A DNA stretch of 64,000 nt from RGIG4140 sp045655105 (GTDB taxonomy: Bacteria; Pseudomonadota; Alphaproteobacteria; CAAHEQ01; UBA3637). The position numbers and the translations under genes are program-made. The DNA is taken from positions 1-64,000 of the forward strand of contig JAZOOQ010000043.1 of the NCBI GenBank assembly GCA_045655105.1, written 5' to 3'. Under the pieces are notes generated by a model, which saw only the letters and a program-made list of their open reading frames with translations, was not told the origin of the DNA and searched no databases. Below are positions 7,731 through 15,660 of the stretch, one piece after another. How positions within the stretch are numbered: the first letter of the stretch is position 1; every line of letters starts with the position of its first letter.

Positions 7731-7920
7731 AGAAAGTCCAGCCAATAAAAATCCCCCGTTTATCGGGGGGGGTTATTGGTTTGGTATCTCGGGCGAGAAC
7801 CAATGTTCGGTGAACGAGGATTCATTTGTATCCGAGTGAGAGACGCCCTTGGGCGGTCGCAAGCATAAGCGCGCGATGAAATGTGCGAAGCCATTTCACA
7901 ATCCATGGTAGCCCAGCCAA
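7731..7920 (+). repeat. Structured repeat, copy 3 (diverged, covarying stems)
   Basis: The architecture matches copies 1 and 2 with a different primary sequence. CCAGCCAATAA / TTATTGG flanks form an outer stem around CCCCCG-TTTAT-CGGGGG (7753-7770). The tail has GACGCCC-TT-GGGCGGTC, TCGC...GCGA and GAAATG-TGCGAAGC-CATTTC, ending CACAATCCA. The changes TCCC/GGGA to TCGC/GCGA and AAATTGC/GCAATTT to GAAATG/CATTTC keep pairing, which is evidence for an RNA structure rather than a chance repeat. Confidence 0.6.
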
Positions 7921-8293
7921 AACAGACAAGTCGCTAGAAATAGCTTCAATTCCGACATCAATTCATTTTGCGTTGCCGCTTGAATTCATTGTGTCTCATT
8001 GCTTCTGAGCATAAAAACAATTCGCTGGATTGTTTTTATTTGCGCAGTCTTTATTTTACAAGCACTTATACCGGTCCGTGTATAGTGTTTTTCAAAAAGC
8101 CTATTTTTCAGCCCTACACGGACTTTAAGCTCAAAAAATCCTTTGTTTTCAATACTTCTATCTTGGAATCTCAATTTTTTATCCCAGAGATATCATGGGG
8201 TAATCAGAGTTGATTTTAATGTGAAATACTTATTGTATTCTGATAAAATATAAGATAGTATCTCTTTGTTTAGAATATATTAAAGGAAGCAAA
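7921..8293. other. Gene-free stretch with two inverted repeats
   Basis: ATAAAAACAAT (8011-8021) is inverted at 8029-8039 around a seven-base loop. GTCCGTGTA (8074-8082) is inverted as TACACGGAC (8115-8123). Small open frames on both strands here have no family features or convincing SD and are not called. The DNA looks more even in composition than its neighbours and may be remnant material of the island. Confidence 0.4.
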
Positions 8294-8920
8294 ATGAATT
8301 ATCCTTTATCTAAGAAAAGTGATTTATGCGAGATTTGTCCTTTTAAAGAGGCTTTTTTTGTTCCTTGTTGGCATGTGGGTGAAGAAGCTGAAGTGCTTTT
8401 TGTTGGAAAGACGGCGCGGGCCTCAGAAAATAAATCAACAAAATATTGGAAAAACAGGGCTTCAGAGTTATTTTTAAACAGTTCTTGGCCCTATTGGCGA
8501 TATACAAAAGAAATCGCAACATATATTTATGGAGATAATGCTTGGAATAAAATAGCTATGACGAATTTGATTAAATGTAATCTGGGGTCAACAAAAGATA
8601 TGACTTCTGATTCTGTGAAAGATTTTTGCATTGTTAAGCAACAATTTATTGCAACAGAAATTAATCAAATTAACCCTAAAAAAATTATTTTTTACACGCA
8701 TCCTCATTACGATAGATATCTAAAAAAAATTTTTCAAATTGAGCAAGAAAAACACTTAATGGTTATATTGGGTAAAAAAAAGGTTGATTTTTGGTTTTTT
8801 AATATAACCCTAAATGGGAAAAAGATTTCGTGTTTACGAACAGGGCACCCAGAAAGAAAAAAGAAAATAGATTTTGTGCAAGAAACGATTCAATTTTTAA
8901 CAAAAAGGGAAGAAATATAA
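8294..8920 (+). CDS. Uracil-DNA glycosylase superfamily-like protein (family 4-like, four Cys)
   Basis: 208 residues. Pattern matches to the Fe-S family 4 UDG layout: N-terminal LCEICPF (C12, C15), VLFVGKTAR in place of the GE(G/A)PG motif, TNLIKCN and then DFC, supplying the third and fourth cluster cysteines. IATEINQINPKKIIFYT corresponds to the helix-strand after them, and RTGHPERK stands where HPS is usual. The uracil-excising residues are therefore not clearly kept and activity is doubtful. SD AAAGGAAG precedes the ATG. It ends one base before dxs and is probably co-transcribed. Annotate as UDG-like fold, function unknown. Confidence 0.55.
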   Translation: MNYPLSKKSDLCEICPFKEAFFVPCWHVGEEAEVLFVGKTARASENKSTKYWKNRASELFLNSSWPYWRYTKEIATYIYGDNAWNKIAMTNLIKCNLGSTKDMTSDSVKDFCIVKQQFIATEINQINPKKIIFYTHPHYDRYLKKIFQIEQEKHLMVILGKKKVDFWFFNITLNGKKISCLRTGHPERKKKIDFVQETIQFLTKREEI

Positions 8921-8921
8921 A

Positions 8922-10673
8922 ATGTATGATATTTTGCAAAACATTAACAAACCTGCAGATTTAAAAGCTTTAAATAATGAACAATTAATTGCGTTGGCCA
9001 GCGAAATGCGCGAAGCTATCTTAAACCGCAACAGCACGATAGGTGGGCATGTTGGCCCAAATTTAGGCATTGTTGAAACGGCAATTGCATTGCATTATGT
9101 GTTTAATTCGCCAACAGATAAAATTATATGGGATGTTTCGCACCAATGCTATCCGCATAAACTTTTAACGGGTCGAAAAGAAGGTTTTATAACTGATGAC
9201 GGCATGAAAAAGATTTCTGGTTACACAAACCAAGATGAAAGTGAACATGACTTTTTTAAGATCGGTCATACCTCAACTTCGATTAGTTTGGCTTGTGGAT
9301 TAGCCAAAGCGCGTGATTTAAAAAATGAAAAGCATAATGTGATTGCTGTGATTGGTGATGGGTCACTTTCTGGGGGTGAAGCATTAGAAGGGTTTAATAA
9401 TGCTTCGGTTTTGAATTCAAATATTATCATTATTATAAACGATAATGAAATGTCAATTGCCGAAAACCAAGGTGGCTTATATGAAAACTTGCGGTTGCTT
9501 CGAAAAACCAATGGGTTAGCTGAGCTTAATTTATTTAAAGCATTGGGTTTTGAGTATCATTATGTTGCTGATGGCAATTCTGTTCAAGATATGATCGAGG
9601 CCGTATCATCTTTAAAAGATACAAATAAACCAACTGTTTTGCATATTCATACAGTTAAAGGAAAAGGATATAAATTTGCCGAAGAAGATAAAGAAACATG
9701 GCATTGGAACGGGCCTTTTCATATTGAAGATGGCAGATCAAAATGGAATATGTCTGGTGAAAACATTAATGATTTAACTTATAACTATCTTTTAGAAAAA
9801 ATTAAAACAGATGACTCAATTGTTGCTGTTAATGCAGGAACGCCTGGTGTTTTTGGATTAAATGCTGAAAGACGCGAGGCCTTAGGCAAGCATTTTGTTG
9901 ATGTTGGTATTGCTGAAGAACATGCTGTTGCTTTTTCTTCTGGCTTAGCAAAAGGCGGAGCAAAGCCAATTTATTTGGTGATGAGCTCATTTATTCAACG
10001 CACATATGACCAACTTTCTCAAGATTTGGCATTGAATAATAATTCAGCTGTTATTTTGGTTGCTTGGGGTGGAATATCTGGATCTGATATGACTCACTTA
10101 TGTTCTTTTGATATTTCTATGATTAGTAATATTCCAAATTTGGTATATCTTGCGCCAACAACAGTTGAAGAATATCTGTCCATGCTTGATTGGGCTGTTG
10201 AGCAAAATGAACATCCAGTGATTATTCGTCAGCCAAAAGAAATGATTCATTCTTCTTTGCCTGTTGAGGCTGATTATGGTAAATTAAACACTTATAAAAT
10301 TGAAGAAAAAGGTAGCCAAGTTGCCATTATTGCTGAAGGAAGCTTTTTTAAGCTTGGCAAGATGGTTGCTAAAGAACTTGGTAAACATCATATTAAACCA
10401 ACTTTGGTTAATCCACGTTATTTAACTGGAATTGATAAAGAATGCCTGAAAAATTTAAAAGATGAGCATCAGTTGGTTATCACTTTAGAAGATGGCGAGC
10501 TTGATGGTGGTTTTGGCGAAAAGATAACCCGTTTTTATGGGGTAAGCGATATGAAAGTATTAAATTATGGGTCATTTAAGGAATTTACAGATAGAGTGAG
10601 TTTGGATGAGCTTTACACACGTTATCGCTTAAAGCCAGAACTGATCGTTCAAGATATATTGGATATATTATAA
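8922..10673 (+). CDS. dxs: 1-deoxy-D-xylulose-5-phosphate synthase
   Basis: 583 residues. The first step of the MEP isoprenoid pathway: thiamine-diphosphate-dependent condensation of pyruvate and glyceraldehyde 3-phosphate. GGHVGPNLG near the start, DVSHQCYPHK, the TPP-binding GDGSLSGGEALEGFNN followed by NDNEMSI (about 144-178), the pyrimidine domain VGIAEEHAVAFSSGLA, and the C-terminal EDGELDGGFGEKI are all in order. It is shorter than the ~620-640 residues usual in Alphaproteobacteria, resembling the compact form of DXS found in other phyla, so horizontal acquisition is possible. It follows the UDG-like gene by one base. Confidence 0.9.
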   Translation: MYDILQNINKPADLKALNNEQLIALASEMREAILNRNSTIGGHVGPNLGIVETAIALHYVFNSPTDKIIWDVSHQCYPHKLLTGRKEGFITDDGMKKISGYTNQDESEHDFFKIGHTSTSISLACGLAKARDLKNEKHNVIAVIGDGSLSGGEALEGFNNASVLNSNIIIIINDNEMSIAENQGGLYENLRLLRKTNGLAELNLFKALGFEYHYVADGNSVQDMIEAVSSLKDTNKPTVLHIHTVKGKGYKFAEEDKETWHWNGPFHIEDGRSKWNMSGENINDLTYNYLLEKIKTDDSIVAVNAGTPGVFGLNAERREALGKHFVDVGIAEEHAVAFSSGLAKGGAKPIYLVMSSFIQRTYDQLSQDLALNNNSAVILVAWGGISGSDMTHLCSFDISMISNIPNLVYLAPTTVEEYLSMLDWAVEQNEHPVIIRQPKEMIHSSLPVEADYGKLNTYKIEEKGSQVAIIAEGSFFKLGKMVAKELGKHHIKPTLVNPRYLTGIDKECLKNLKDEHQLVITLEDGELDGGFGEKITRFYGVSDMKVLNYGSFKEFTDRVSLDELYTRYRLKPELIVQDILDIL

Positions 10674-10798
10674 AGTTGGCTTTAAATTAACAAAAGTTTG
10701 TATTTATATTTAACAAAAAAATGATTGCATAAATGAATATAGAGTGATAAAACTTTAGTTGAGTTTAAAATGGCTTTATATGAAAGGATATTCTATCA

Positions 10799-11206
10799 AT
10801 GAAAAAATATTTATCAATTGCTATTGCAGCGTTGTTTTTATCAGGATGTGCCTCCATTGTGAGAGATGGTTATCAATCTGTTCCTGTTCAAGCAAATGTT
10901 GATAATGTTGATATTGAAATCACAAATTCTCAAGGTGCATTGGTTTATAAAGGTCAAGCTCCAACAACTGTTATGTTGAAAACATCAAAATCAGGTTATT
11001 TTAGCCCTGAAAAATATACTTTGAAAGCTTCAAAACCAGGATATGCAACACGCTATGGAACAATTGATTGGCATGTCAGCAATTGGTATATTTTGGGTAA
11101 CTTAGTGTTTGGTGGTATTTTTGGATGGTTTATTGTTGATCCATTAACAGGGCATATGTATTATTTAGATGAAGTTGCTTCTGTTCAATTGCCAACAGAA
11201 CAATAA
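10799..11206 (+). CDS. Small lipoprotein with PEGA-like domain
   Basis: 135 residues. A lipoprotein signal MKKYLSIAIAALFLSGC puts the lipidated Cys at 17. The mature part (VDIEITNSQGALVYKGQAPTTVMLK, then YTLKASKPGYA) reads like a small beta-rich PEGA-type carbohydrate or protein-contact domain, followed by a hydrophobic Gly-rich segment (LGNLVFGGIFGWFIVDP). It is probably anchored to the periplasmic face of a membrane. SD is weak (AAAGGATATTCTATCA before ATG). It is followed by its own terminator. No specific function. Confidence 0.7.
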   Translation: MKKYLSIAIAALFLSGCASIVRDGYQSVPVQANVDNVDIEITNSQGALVYKGQAPTTVMLKTSKSGYFSPEKYTLKASKPGYATRYGTIDWHVSNWYILGNLVFGGIFGWFIVDPLTGHMYYLDEVASVQLPTEQ

Positions 11207-11230
11207 GTTGTTCATTTAATAAATAAAAAA

Positions 11231-11256
11231 AACTCTCAATATATTGGGAGTTTTTT
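11231..11256 (+). terminator. Rho-independent terminator (works both ways)
   Basis: AACTCTCAAT pairs with ATTGGGAGTT with a G-U, followed by T6 and preceded by an A-run. On the plus strand it ends the lipoprotein gene. On the minus strand it lies where a terminator of the tRNA-Gln fragment would be. Confidence 0.75.
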
Positions 11257-11284
11257 GTTTTATGCGTTGTCATATAGTTACTAT

Positions 11285-11304
11285 GGGGTGGCTGGATTCG
11301 AACT
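11285..11304 (-). pseudogene. 3'-end fragment of a tRNA-Gln gene
   Basis: On the minus strand GTTCGAATCCAGCCACCCCA is the T-loop, T-stem 3' strand and acceptor 3' strand of a tRNA-Gln (first base pairing T-GGGGTG with CACCCCA). The sequence upstream (ACATTA) does not supply the GCTGG T-stem partner or an anticodon arm, so this is not a functional tRNA. Such 3' fragments commonly mark attachment sites of integrated elements. Confidence 0.55.
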
Positions 11305-11585
11305 AATGTAAGAATGAGTTGTTTTATCCATAGCAAACTTAAATAATTTAAGGGTTGTTGGGCATTGTTTTTTACTTAAAGAGGGAGAGTTGATTGTTTG
11401 AATAAAAGGATTGGGATAGCCTTTTTGTTAATATTTGATAATTTTTTTTCTCTAGGTTATTGAAATTTTTATTTATTTTCTTATTTTTTTTATGAAAAAC
11501 TTATTGACGTTTAAAATATTTTTTGATACTTTGAAAAAGTTAGGGGTATGTTCCCGTTCTTTGTAGGTAACAAAAGAGAATTTCG

Positions 11586-12515
11586 ATGCTGAAAAAGAAA
11601 AACGAAATGGAAAAGGGGAGATCAGTTGCAGATACTTTGGGTGGTGGTGCACTGATTGGTGTTTTATCATTAGGTGGTGTGTATGGATATAACCATGCGA
11701 TGTGTTTGTATCGTGAAGCTGAAACATTGGATCAGTTGAGCGTTCTTGTTGCGGGCAGTCGTTCGTTTGATATTCCGCTTCATTTCGGTGAATTGACCGT
11801 TCTTGAAGATGGAAAATATGCACCTTATATTGTTCCAATTAGAGAGGTTGTTTCAAAAGTTAATTATCGTTCAAGTCAAACGGCATATGACGCTGGTTTG
11901 GTTGATGATGATGGTGAGGTCGGCGGTGTGACGCTTCATGATGTGCGTGAATATGAATCGTTTGACACAGCTTTGAACACGCCGGTTTGGGTTCGGGCGG
12001 AAGATGAAAAGAATTGGTCAGTTCGAATAACTGGTCTTTCTTACTCTGTGTGTGAAAAATTGTTACAAAAACACGATTTAGGTTTTGATTATGCTTATGT
12101 CGCACATCGAAACGATTCTGATAATTCACCAATAGATCCTGAATATGGTGATTTTTCAATGGTTGATAGCTCAAATAAATATGCTAACCCTCAAAAAAAA
12201 TTAACGGGAGGTGTTTCAACAGAAAAACAAATTGAAAAGGTTTGTTCTATGATTGATTCGGCAAAAGGAAAAACCTCTTTAGCTCAAACATATATTAGTA
12301 ATGTTAATAATGTTAAAGTAGCTGGCATTGCTTTTGGCTCTGATGAAGGTCCTTGTTATGATAAAAAAAGCTTGGCTTGTATGGCTTATGGGGCTAGATT
12401 ATATAACCCAGAAACAGAAAAAAAAGACATACCACTTCAAACACTGGTGCTTCATTTTGGATCTGGTGGTTTAGATTCAAGTGTCTCATCCATTTCTCCA
12501 GCTGCAATGGATTAA
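11586..12515 (+). CDS. Type IV pilin-like (prepilin signal) protein
   Basis: 309 residues. The N-terminus EKGRSVADTLGGGALIGVLS... is a class III prepilin signal: Gly before the cleavage site, a hydrophobic helix of about 20 residues, and an acidic residue at +5 (Asp instead of the usual Glu). The rest is a soluble domain rich in Asp/Ser/Tyr with six Cys that could pair. This organisation resembles the large families of pilin-like proteins with GRSMVEMLG starts seen in gut Alphaproteobacteria (from memory). No assembly genes (pilB, pilC, pilD) are nearby, so it must rely on a system elsewhere. Start ATG 11586; a second in-frame ATG is at 11607. Confidence 0.6.
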   Translation: MLKKKNEMEKGRSVADTLGGGALIGVLSLGGVYGYNHAMCLYREAETLDQLSVLVAGSRSFDIPLHFGELTVLEDGKYAPYIVPIREVVSKVNYRSSQTAYDAGLVDDDGEVGGVTLHDVREYESFDTALNTPVWVRAEDEKNWSVRITGLSYSVCEKLLQKHDLGFDYAYVAHRNDSDNSPIDPEYGDFSMVDSSNKYANPQKKLTGGVSTEKQIEKVCSMIDSAKGKTSLAQTYISNVNNVKVAGIAFGSDEGPCYDKKSLACMAYGARLYNPETEKKDIPLQTLVLHFGSGGLDSSVSSISPAAMD

Positions 12516-12571
12516 CAATATATCTGAAAAAAATTTTAAAGCCGATGAATAATTAACGAAATGGATTTATA

Positions 12572-12979
12572 ATGAAGAGATATTTTAATTTGATATTATT
12601 TGCATTGATGTTTGTTCCTGCTATTGGTTTTGCGGCAAGTTCAGAACTGTTGATTCAAACAGATCGTCATTGGAATCAACAACCAATTAACCCACTTCAT
12701 ATTAATCAACCACAAGTAACAGTTTTAAGAATCAAAATCGCTGTTGGCGAAAAATTAGAAATGCACAAGCACCCAGTTTTAAATATTGGATATTTAACAA
12801 AAGGAGAATTATCGGTTTATTCTGATAAAGGAGATGTTTTAGTGCTGAAGGCTGGTGATCCTATTGTTGAATTGGTTGATACTTGGCACTATGGCGTTAA
12901 TACAGGGGATCAAGAAGCTGAAATTGTTGTCACCTATGTGGGCGAAAAAGAGGATAGTTTAACCATCTATAATAAATAG
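12572..12979 (+). CDS. Secreted cupin-domain protein
   Basis: 135 residues. A signal peptide (MKRYFNLILFALMFVPAIGFA-AS) leads into a single cupin_2 barrel. Motif 1 is MHKHPVLNIGYLTKGELSV and motif 2 is LKAGDPIVELVDTWHYGVN, with His residues that could bind a metal. It is predicted periplasmic. Catalytic function is not predictable; such small periplasmic cupins may bind sugars or metals. It ends before a strong terminator and stands alone. Confidence 0.75.
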   Translation: MKRYFNLILFALMFVPAIGFAASSELLIQTDRHWNQQPINPLHINQPQVTVLRIKIAVGEKLEMHKHPVLNIGYLTKGELSVYSDKGDVLVLKAGDPIVELVDTWHYGVNTGDQEAEIVVTYVGEKEDSLTIYNK

Positions 12980-13002
12980 CTTAAGTAAAGAAACATTAAA
13001 TC

Positions 13003-13034
13003 AAAAGCTCTCGATATATTGGGAGCTTTTTTTT
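13003..13034 (+). terminator. Rho-independent terminator
   Basis: AAAGCTCTC pairs with GGGAGCTTT around GATATATT, followed by T8. It ends the cupin gene. The loop and sequence closely resemble the terminator at 11231-11256, so these hairpins may be copies of a common terminator. Confidence 0.8.
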
Positions 13035-13124
13035 AGAGTAGATTCAAGGTTATGGTTAATTTATTATTGTATTTTCATTTTTCTAAAGATATACTAAGAA
13101 AAATTTGAAGAAAAGGAGCTAATG

Positions 13125-13943
13125 ATGCAAAAAAAGATTATTGTGGCGATTTGTTGTTTTTTAAGTGGTTATTTGTTCACTTTAGGATATATAAATAAAG
13201 AAGCATTACTAGAATATGGTTCAAATTTTTCTTCCAAGATTTTTAAATCTGAAGAACCTTTAAAAAAGAATCGATTTCTTTTAATGATCAGCAGTTGGAA
13301 AAGACCGATGCTGTTATCTGGTCAAATATTAAGATTTATGAACCAAACCTATGATAATTATAAAATCAGCGTTTCAATTAAAGGAACACCGGAAGATTGG
13401 ATTAGATCAACTTTTATGAAAGAGTGGCAACCCTTTATTGATAAAGGGAGTTTGCTTGTTCGATTTGATGAAAACAAAGAACAGTTAAGCAATTTATTAG
13501 ATACAATCAGAAATATTCCATTAGATGAATATGATTACTTTTGCAAAATTGATGATGATGATTGGTATGCTCCTAATTATTTAGAAGAAGTTAACAGATA
13601 TTTAAATAAAGAAAAAGATATTGATATTTCTTCAACACTGAATATGGTAATTTTAGATAACGGGGACGATCAAGTAAAAATGTATTATAGTCCATTGGAT
13701 TGGTCTGGGCAAACGATTTGCATTTCAAGACCAATGGCAAAAGCACTGCTTGAAATTGAAGAAAATCCAGCAGCATATGAGCCACTTTATCCTGCTTCAG
13801 AAGTTTTGCGTTTAAGATCAAACAAAGAAGATGCTTTAATTCATCACTTTATTCGCGCAATTGGTGGCAAGCCTCAAGAACGAGATACCCCGAAAACAGA
13901 TATAATTTATGGGCGACAATATCCTTCAATTACAAGATATTAA
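13125..13943 (+). CDS. Membrane-anchored family 2-like glycosyltransferase
   Basis: 272 residues from the second ATG, chosen because AGGAG (13114-13118) is then six bases away; the upstream ATG at 13122 is too close. An N-terminal hydrophobic segment (KKIIVAICCFLSGYLFTLGYI) anchors it. A GT-A core follows: FLLMISSWKRPMLLSGQI, then SVSIKGTPEDWI, and KIDDDDWYAPNYLEEV as the metal and nucleotide-sugar DxD motif. The tail ends in GRQYPSITRY. Donor and acceptor are unknown; a surface-glycan role is likely. It is a monocistronic unit with its own terminator. Confidence 0.7.
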   Translation: MQKKIIVAICCFLSGYLFTLGYINKEALLEYGSNFSSKIFKSEEPLKKNRFLLMISSWKRPMLLSGQILRFMNQTYDNYKISVSIKGTPEDWIRSTFMKEWQPFIDKGSLLVRFDENKEQLSNLLDTIRNIPLDEYDYFCKIDDDDWYAPNYLEEVNRYLNKEKDIDISSTLNMVILDNGDDQVKMYYSPLDWSGQTICISRPMAKALLEIEENPAAYEPLYPASEVLRLRSNKEDALIHHFIRAIGGKPQERDTPKTDIIYGRQYPSITRY

Positions 13944-13952
13944 TTCTGATCA

Positions 13953-13987
13953 TAAAAAAAGAGCCACTCTTAACGAGTGGCTTTTTT
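13953..13987. terminator. Bidirectional terminator between glycosyltransferase and cysS
   Basis: AGCCACTC (13962-13969) and GAGTGGCT (13975-13982) form a perfect stem with A7 before and T6 after, serving the convergent plus gene ending at 13943 and cysS ending at 14001. Confidence 0.85.
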
Positions 13988-14000
13988 AATAGGGTTAAAT

Positions 14001-15422
14001 TTAAAGTTTAATTAACTCAATTTCTTTATTTGGTAAATCTTTTACACCAACACCAAGAGCAGCCAGTTTATCTCTGATTTCATCAGATTTTGCCCAATTT
14101 TTTGTAGCTCTGGCTTCTTTGCGTTGTTCTAAAAGATCGGCGATTTCTGGAGTGACTTCAACAGAAGGTGTTTGTTTGGCTTCAATATTTTTTAATTCCA
14201 AATTAAACACGCTGTCTACATGCAACAAATAGGCAAGGCGAACAGCTTCGCTTTTTTTGTTATCTTTTAAAACACCCCACATATGAGAAATAGCAAGCGG
14301 TGTTTTAATATCATCAAATAAATAATTGTTGAATTCTGATTTTAAGTTTTCAACTTCTTTGTTTTCATCTTCAGTTAATGAAGTATTATTCACTTTAGCT
14401 TTTAAAGAGGCGATGGCATCACATAAGTTTTCATAAGCTTTTTTAGCGCCATCTAAAGCTTCATCTGAAAAAACGGCAGAACTACGATAATGAGAAGTCA
14501 ATGTGAAATATTTATAATGCATTGGCAAATAGCCCATTTCTTTTAAGGTATCAATGGTTGTTTTGCCTCCCGTTGATTTACTCATTTTACCAGATTTTGT
14601 GTTCAAAAATTCCATATGTAACCAATAGTTGACCCATTCGTGACCTAAATGAGCTTCACTTTGGGCAATTTCATTTTCGTGGTGCACAGGAATATGATCA
14701 ATGCCACCACAGTGGATATCAATACGTTCACCCAAATATTTTGTTGACATAGCAGAGCATTCAATATGCCAGCCAGGGTAACCACGACCCCATGGGCTAT
14801 CCCATTGTAAAATTTGATTTTCAAATTTAGAAGAGGTAAACCATAAAACGAAATCAGAGTCATTTCGTTTATTTAAATCTTGCTCTGTTCGAGCGCCATG
14901 TTTTAAATCTTCGCGATTTTGCCCAGAAAGAGCGCCATATTTTTCAAATTTAGCCGTATCAAAATAAACATTGCCATTTGAAAAATAAGCAAAACCTTTG
15001 TCTTCTAAAGATTTGACGAATTTAATCATATCTTCAATATGTTCAGTGGCGCGGCAAACAATGGTTGGGCGTTTTAAGCCAAGTTCTTGTGTGTGTCTGA
15101 AAAAAGTATCTTCATAATGTCTGGCAATTTCCATAACGCTTTTTTTCTCGCGTTCAGCAGCGATCAGCATTTTATCTTCGCCTTCATCATTATCATTTGT
15201 TAAATGCCCAACATCTGTTACATTCATAACGTGTTTCACTTTATAACCAGCCAAACGTAAAGTATTGGCAATCAAGTCTTCAAAGATATATGTGCGAAGA
15301 TTGCCGATATGTGCATAAGAATAGACTGTTGGCCCACAGCAATACATTGTGACCATTTTTTCATTTATTGGTTTAAATTCTTCTTTGTTTCTTGTCTTTG
15401 TGTTATATAAATAAACAGTCAT
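14001..15422 (-). CDS. cysS: Cysteinyl-tRNA synthetase
   Basis: 473 residues, normal for the family. A class I synthetase charging tRNA-Cys. CCGPTVYSYAHIGNLRTYI contains the first zinc Cys and the HIGH motif (HIGN), GWHIECSAMS the second zinc Cys, HHENEIAQSEA the zinc His/Glu, and GKMSKSTGG the KMSKS loop. The C-terminal part ends in ELIKL. It is encoded on the minus strand behind a 14-residue leader peptide with five Cys codons and an attenuator, so its expression is probably set by the level of charged tRNA-Cys. Confidence 0.97.
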   Translation of the reverse strand: MTVYLYNTKTRNKEEFKPINEKMVTMYCCGPTVYSYAHIGNLRTYIFEDLIANTLRLAGYKVKHVMNVTDVGHLTNDNDEGEDKMLIAAEREKKSVMEIARHYEDTFFRHTQELGLKRPTIVCRATEHIEDMIKFVKSLEDKGFAYFSNGNVYFDTAKFEKYGALSGQNREDLKHGARTEQDLNKRNDSDFVLWFTSSKFENQILQWDSPWGRGYPGWHIECSAMSTKYLGERIDIHCGGIDHIPVHHENEIAQSEAHLGHEWVNYWLHMEFLNTKSGKMSKSTGGKTTIDTLKEMGYLPMHYKYFTLTSHYRSSAVFSDEALDGAKKAYENLCDAIASLKAKVNNTSLTEDENKEVENLKSEFNNYLFDDIKTPLAISHMWGVLKDNKKSEAVRLAYLLHVDSVFNLELKNIEAKQTPSVEVTPEIADLLEQRKEARATKNWAKSDEIRDKLAALGVGVKDLPNKEIELIKL

Positions 15423-15450
15423 TTTATGTTCCCTTTATGTTTTTTTAGTT

Positions 15451-15477
15451 AAAAAAAGCAGCTTGAAAAAAGCTGCC
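15451..15477 (-). terminator. Attenuator (terminator hairpin) upstream of cysS
   Basis: On the minus strand GCAGCTT-TTTTC-AAGCTGC followed by T7 lies between the Cys-rich leader peptide and the cysS start. The segment GGCAGC at its 5' arm (plus 15472-15477) can instead pair with GCTGCC just after the leader stop (plus 15512-15517), giving an antiterminator. Confidence 0.8.
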
Positions 15478-15522
15478 TTTTGGAATAAATGTATAGCTGA
15501 AAATCAGCCCCGGCAGCATGGC

Positions 15523-15567
15523 TTAGGAGGTTTGACAACAGCAACAACAGTTAAAGTTTATATACAT
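15523..15567 (-). CDS. Cys-codon leader peptide of cysS
   Basis: A 14-codon frame on the minus strand encodes MYINFNCCCCCQTS, with TGT TGT TGC TGT TGT in a row, then TAA. It has an SD (AAGGA, seven bases upstream). It is followed by alternative GCTGCC/GGCAGC pairings and the terminator at 15451-15477, then cysS 29 bases later. Ribosome stalling on the Cys codons when Cys-tRNA is scarce would free the antiterminator and raise cysS expression. This is the classical amino-acid attenuation layout. It is a regulatory peptide, too short for standard gene callers. Confidence 0.85.
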   Translation of the reverse strand: MYINFNCCCCCQTS

Positions 15568-15594
15568 TTTTAATCCTTTTTTAATATGTTTTTT

Positions 15595-15623
15595 ATTTTC
15601 TTATGATTTCATCTTTTTGTCAA
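15595..15623 (-). promoter_or_regulatory. Promoter of the leader-peptide/cysS transcript
   Basis: On the minus strand TTGACA (plus 15618-15623) and GAAAAT (plus 15595-15600) are 17 bp apart, placing the start about 20 bases before the leader-peptide ATG. The -35 is a perfect match; the -10 is weak. Confidence 0.45.
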
Positions 15624-15660
15624 GCAATAAATTTTATTTAATAAAAATTATTTATCTATA

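Noticed and set aside
167..7920. CRISPR array
   Set aside because: The repeats are long, kilobases apart and contain hairpins; there is no regular repeat-spacer unit and no cas gene.
7968..8213. Overlapping 81- and 62-residue frames on both strands
   Set aside because: No SD, no domain, lie across inverted repeats in island debris; not called as genes.
11285..11304. Functional tRNA gene
   Set aside because: Only the 3' third matches tRNA-Gln; there is no anticodon arm or paired T-stem.
11473..12174. Long minus-strand open frames opposite the pilin-like gene
   Set aside because: His/Pro-rich shadow translations of the plus-strand gene; no SD or family features.
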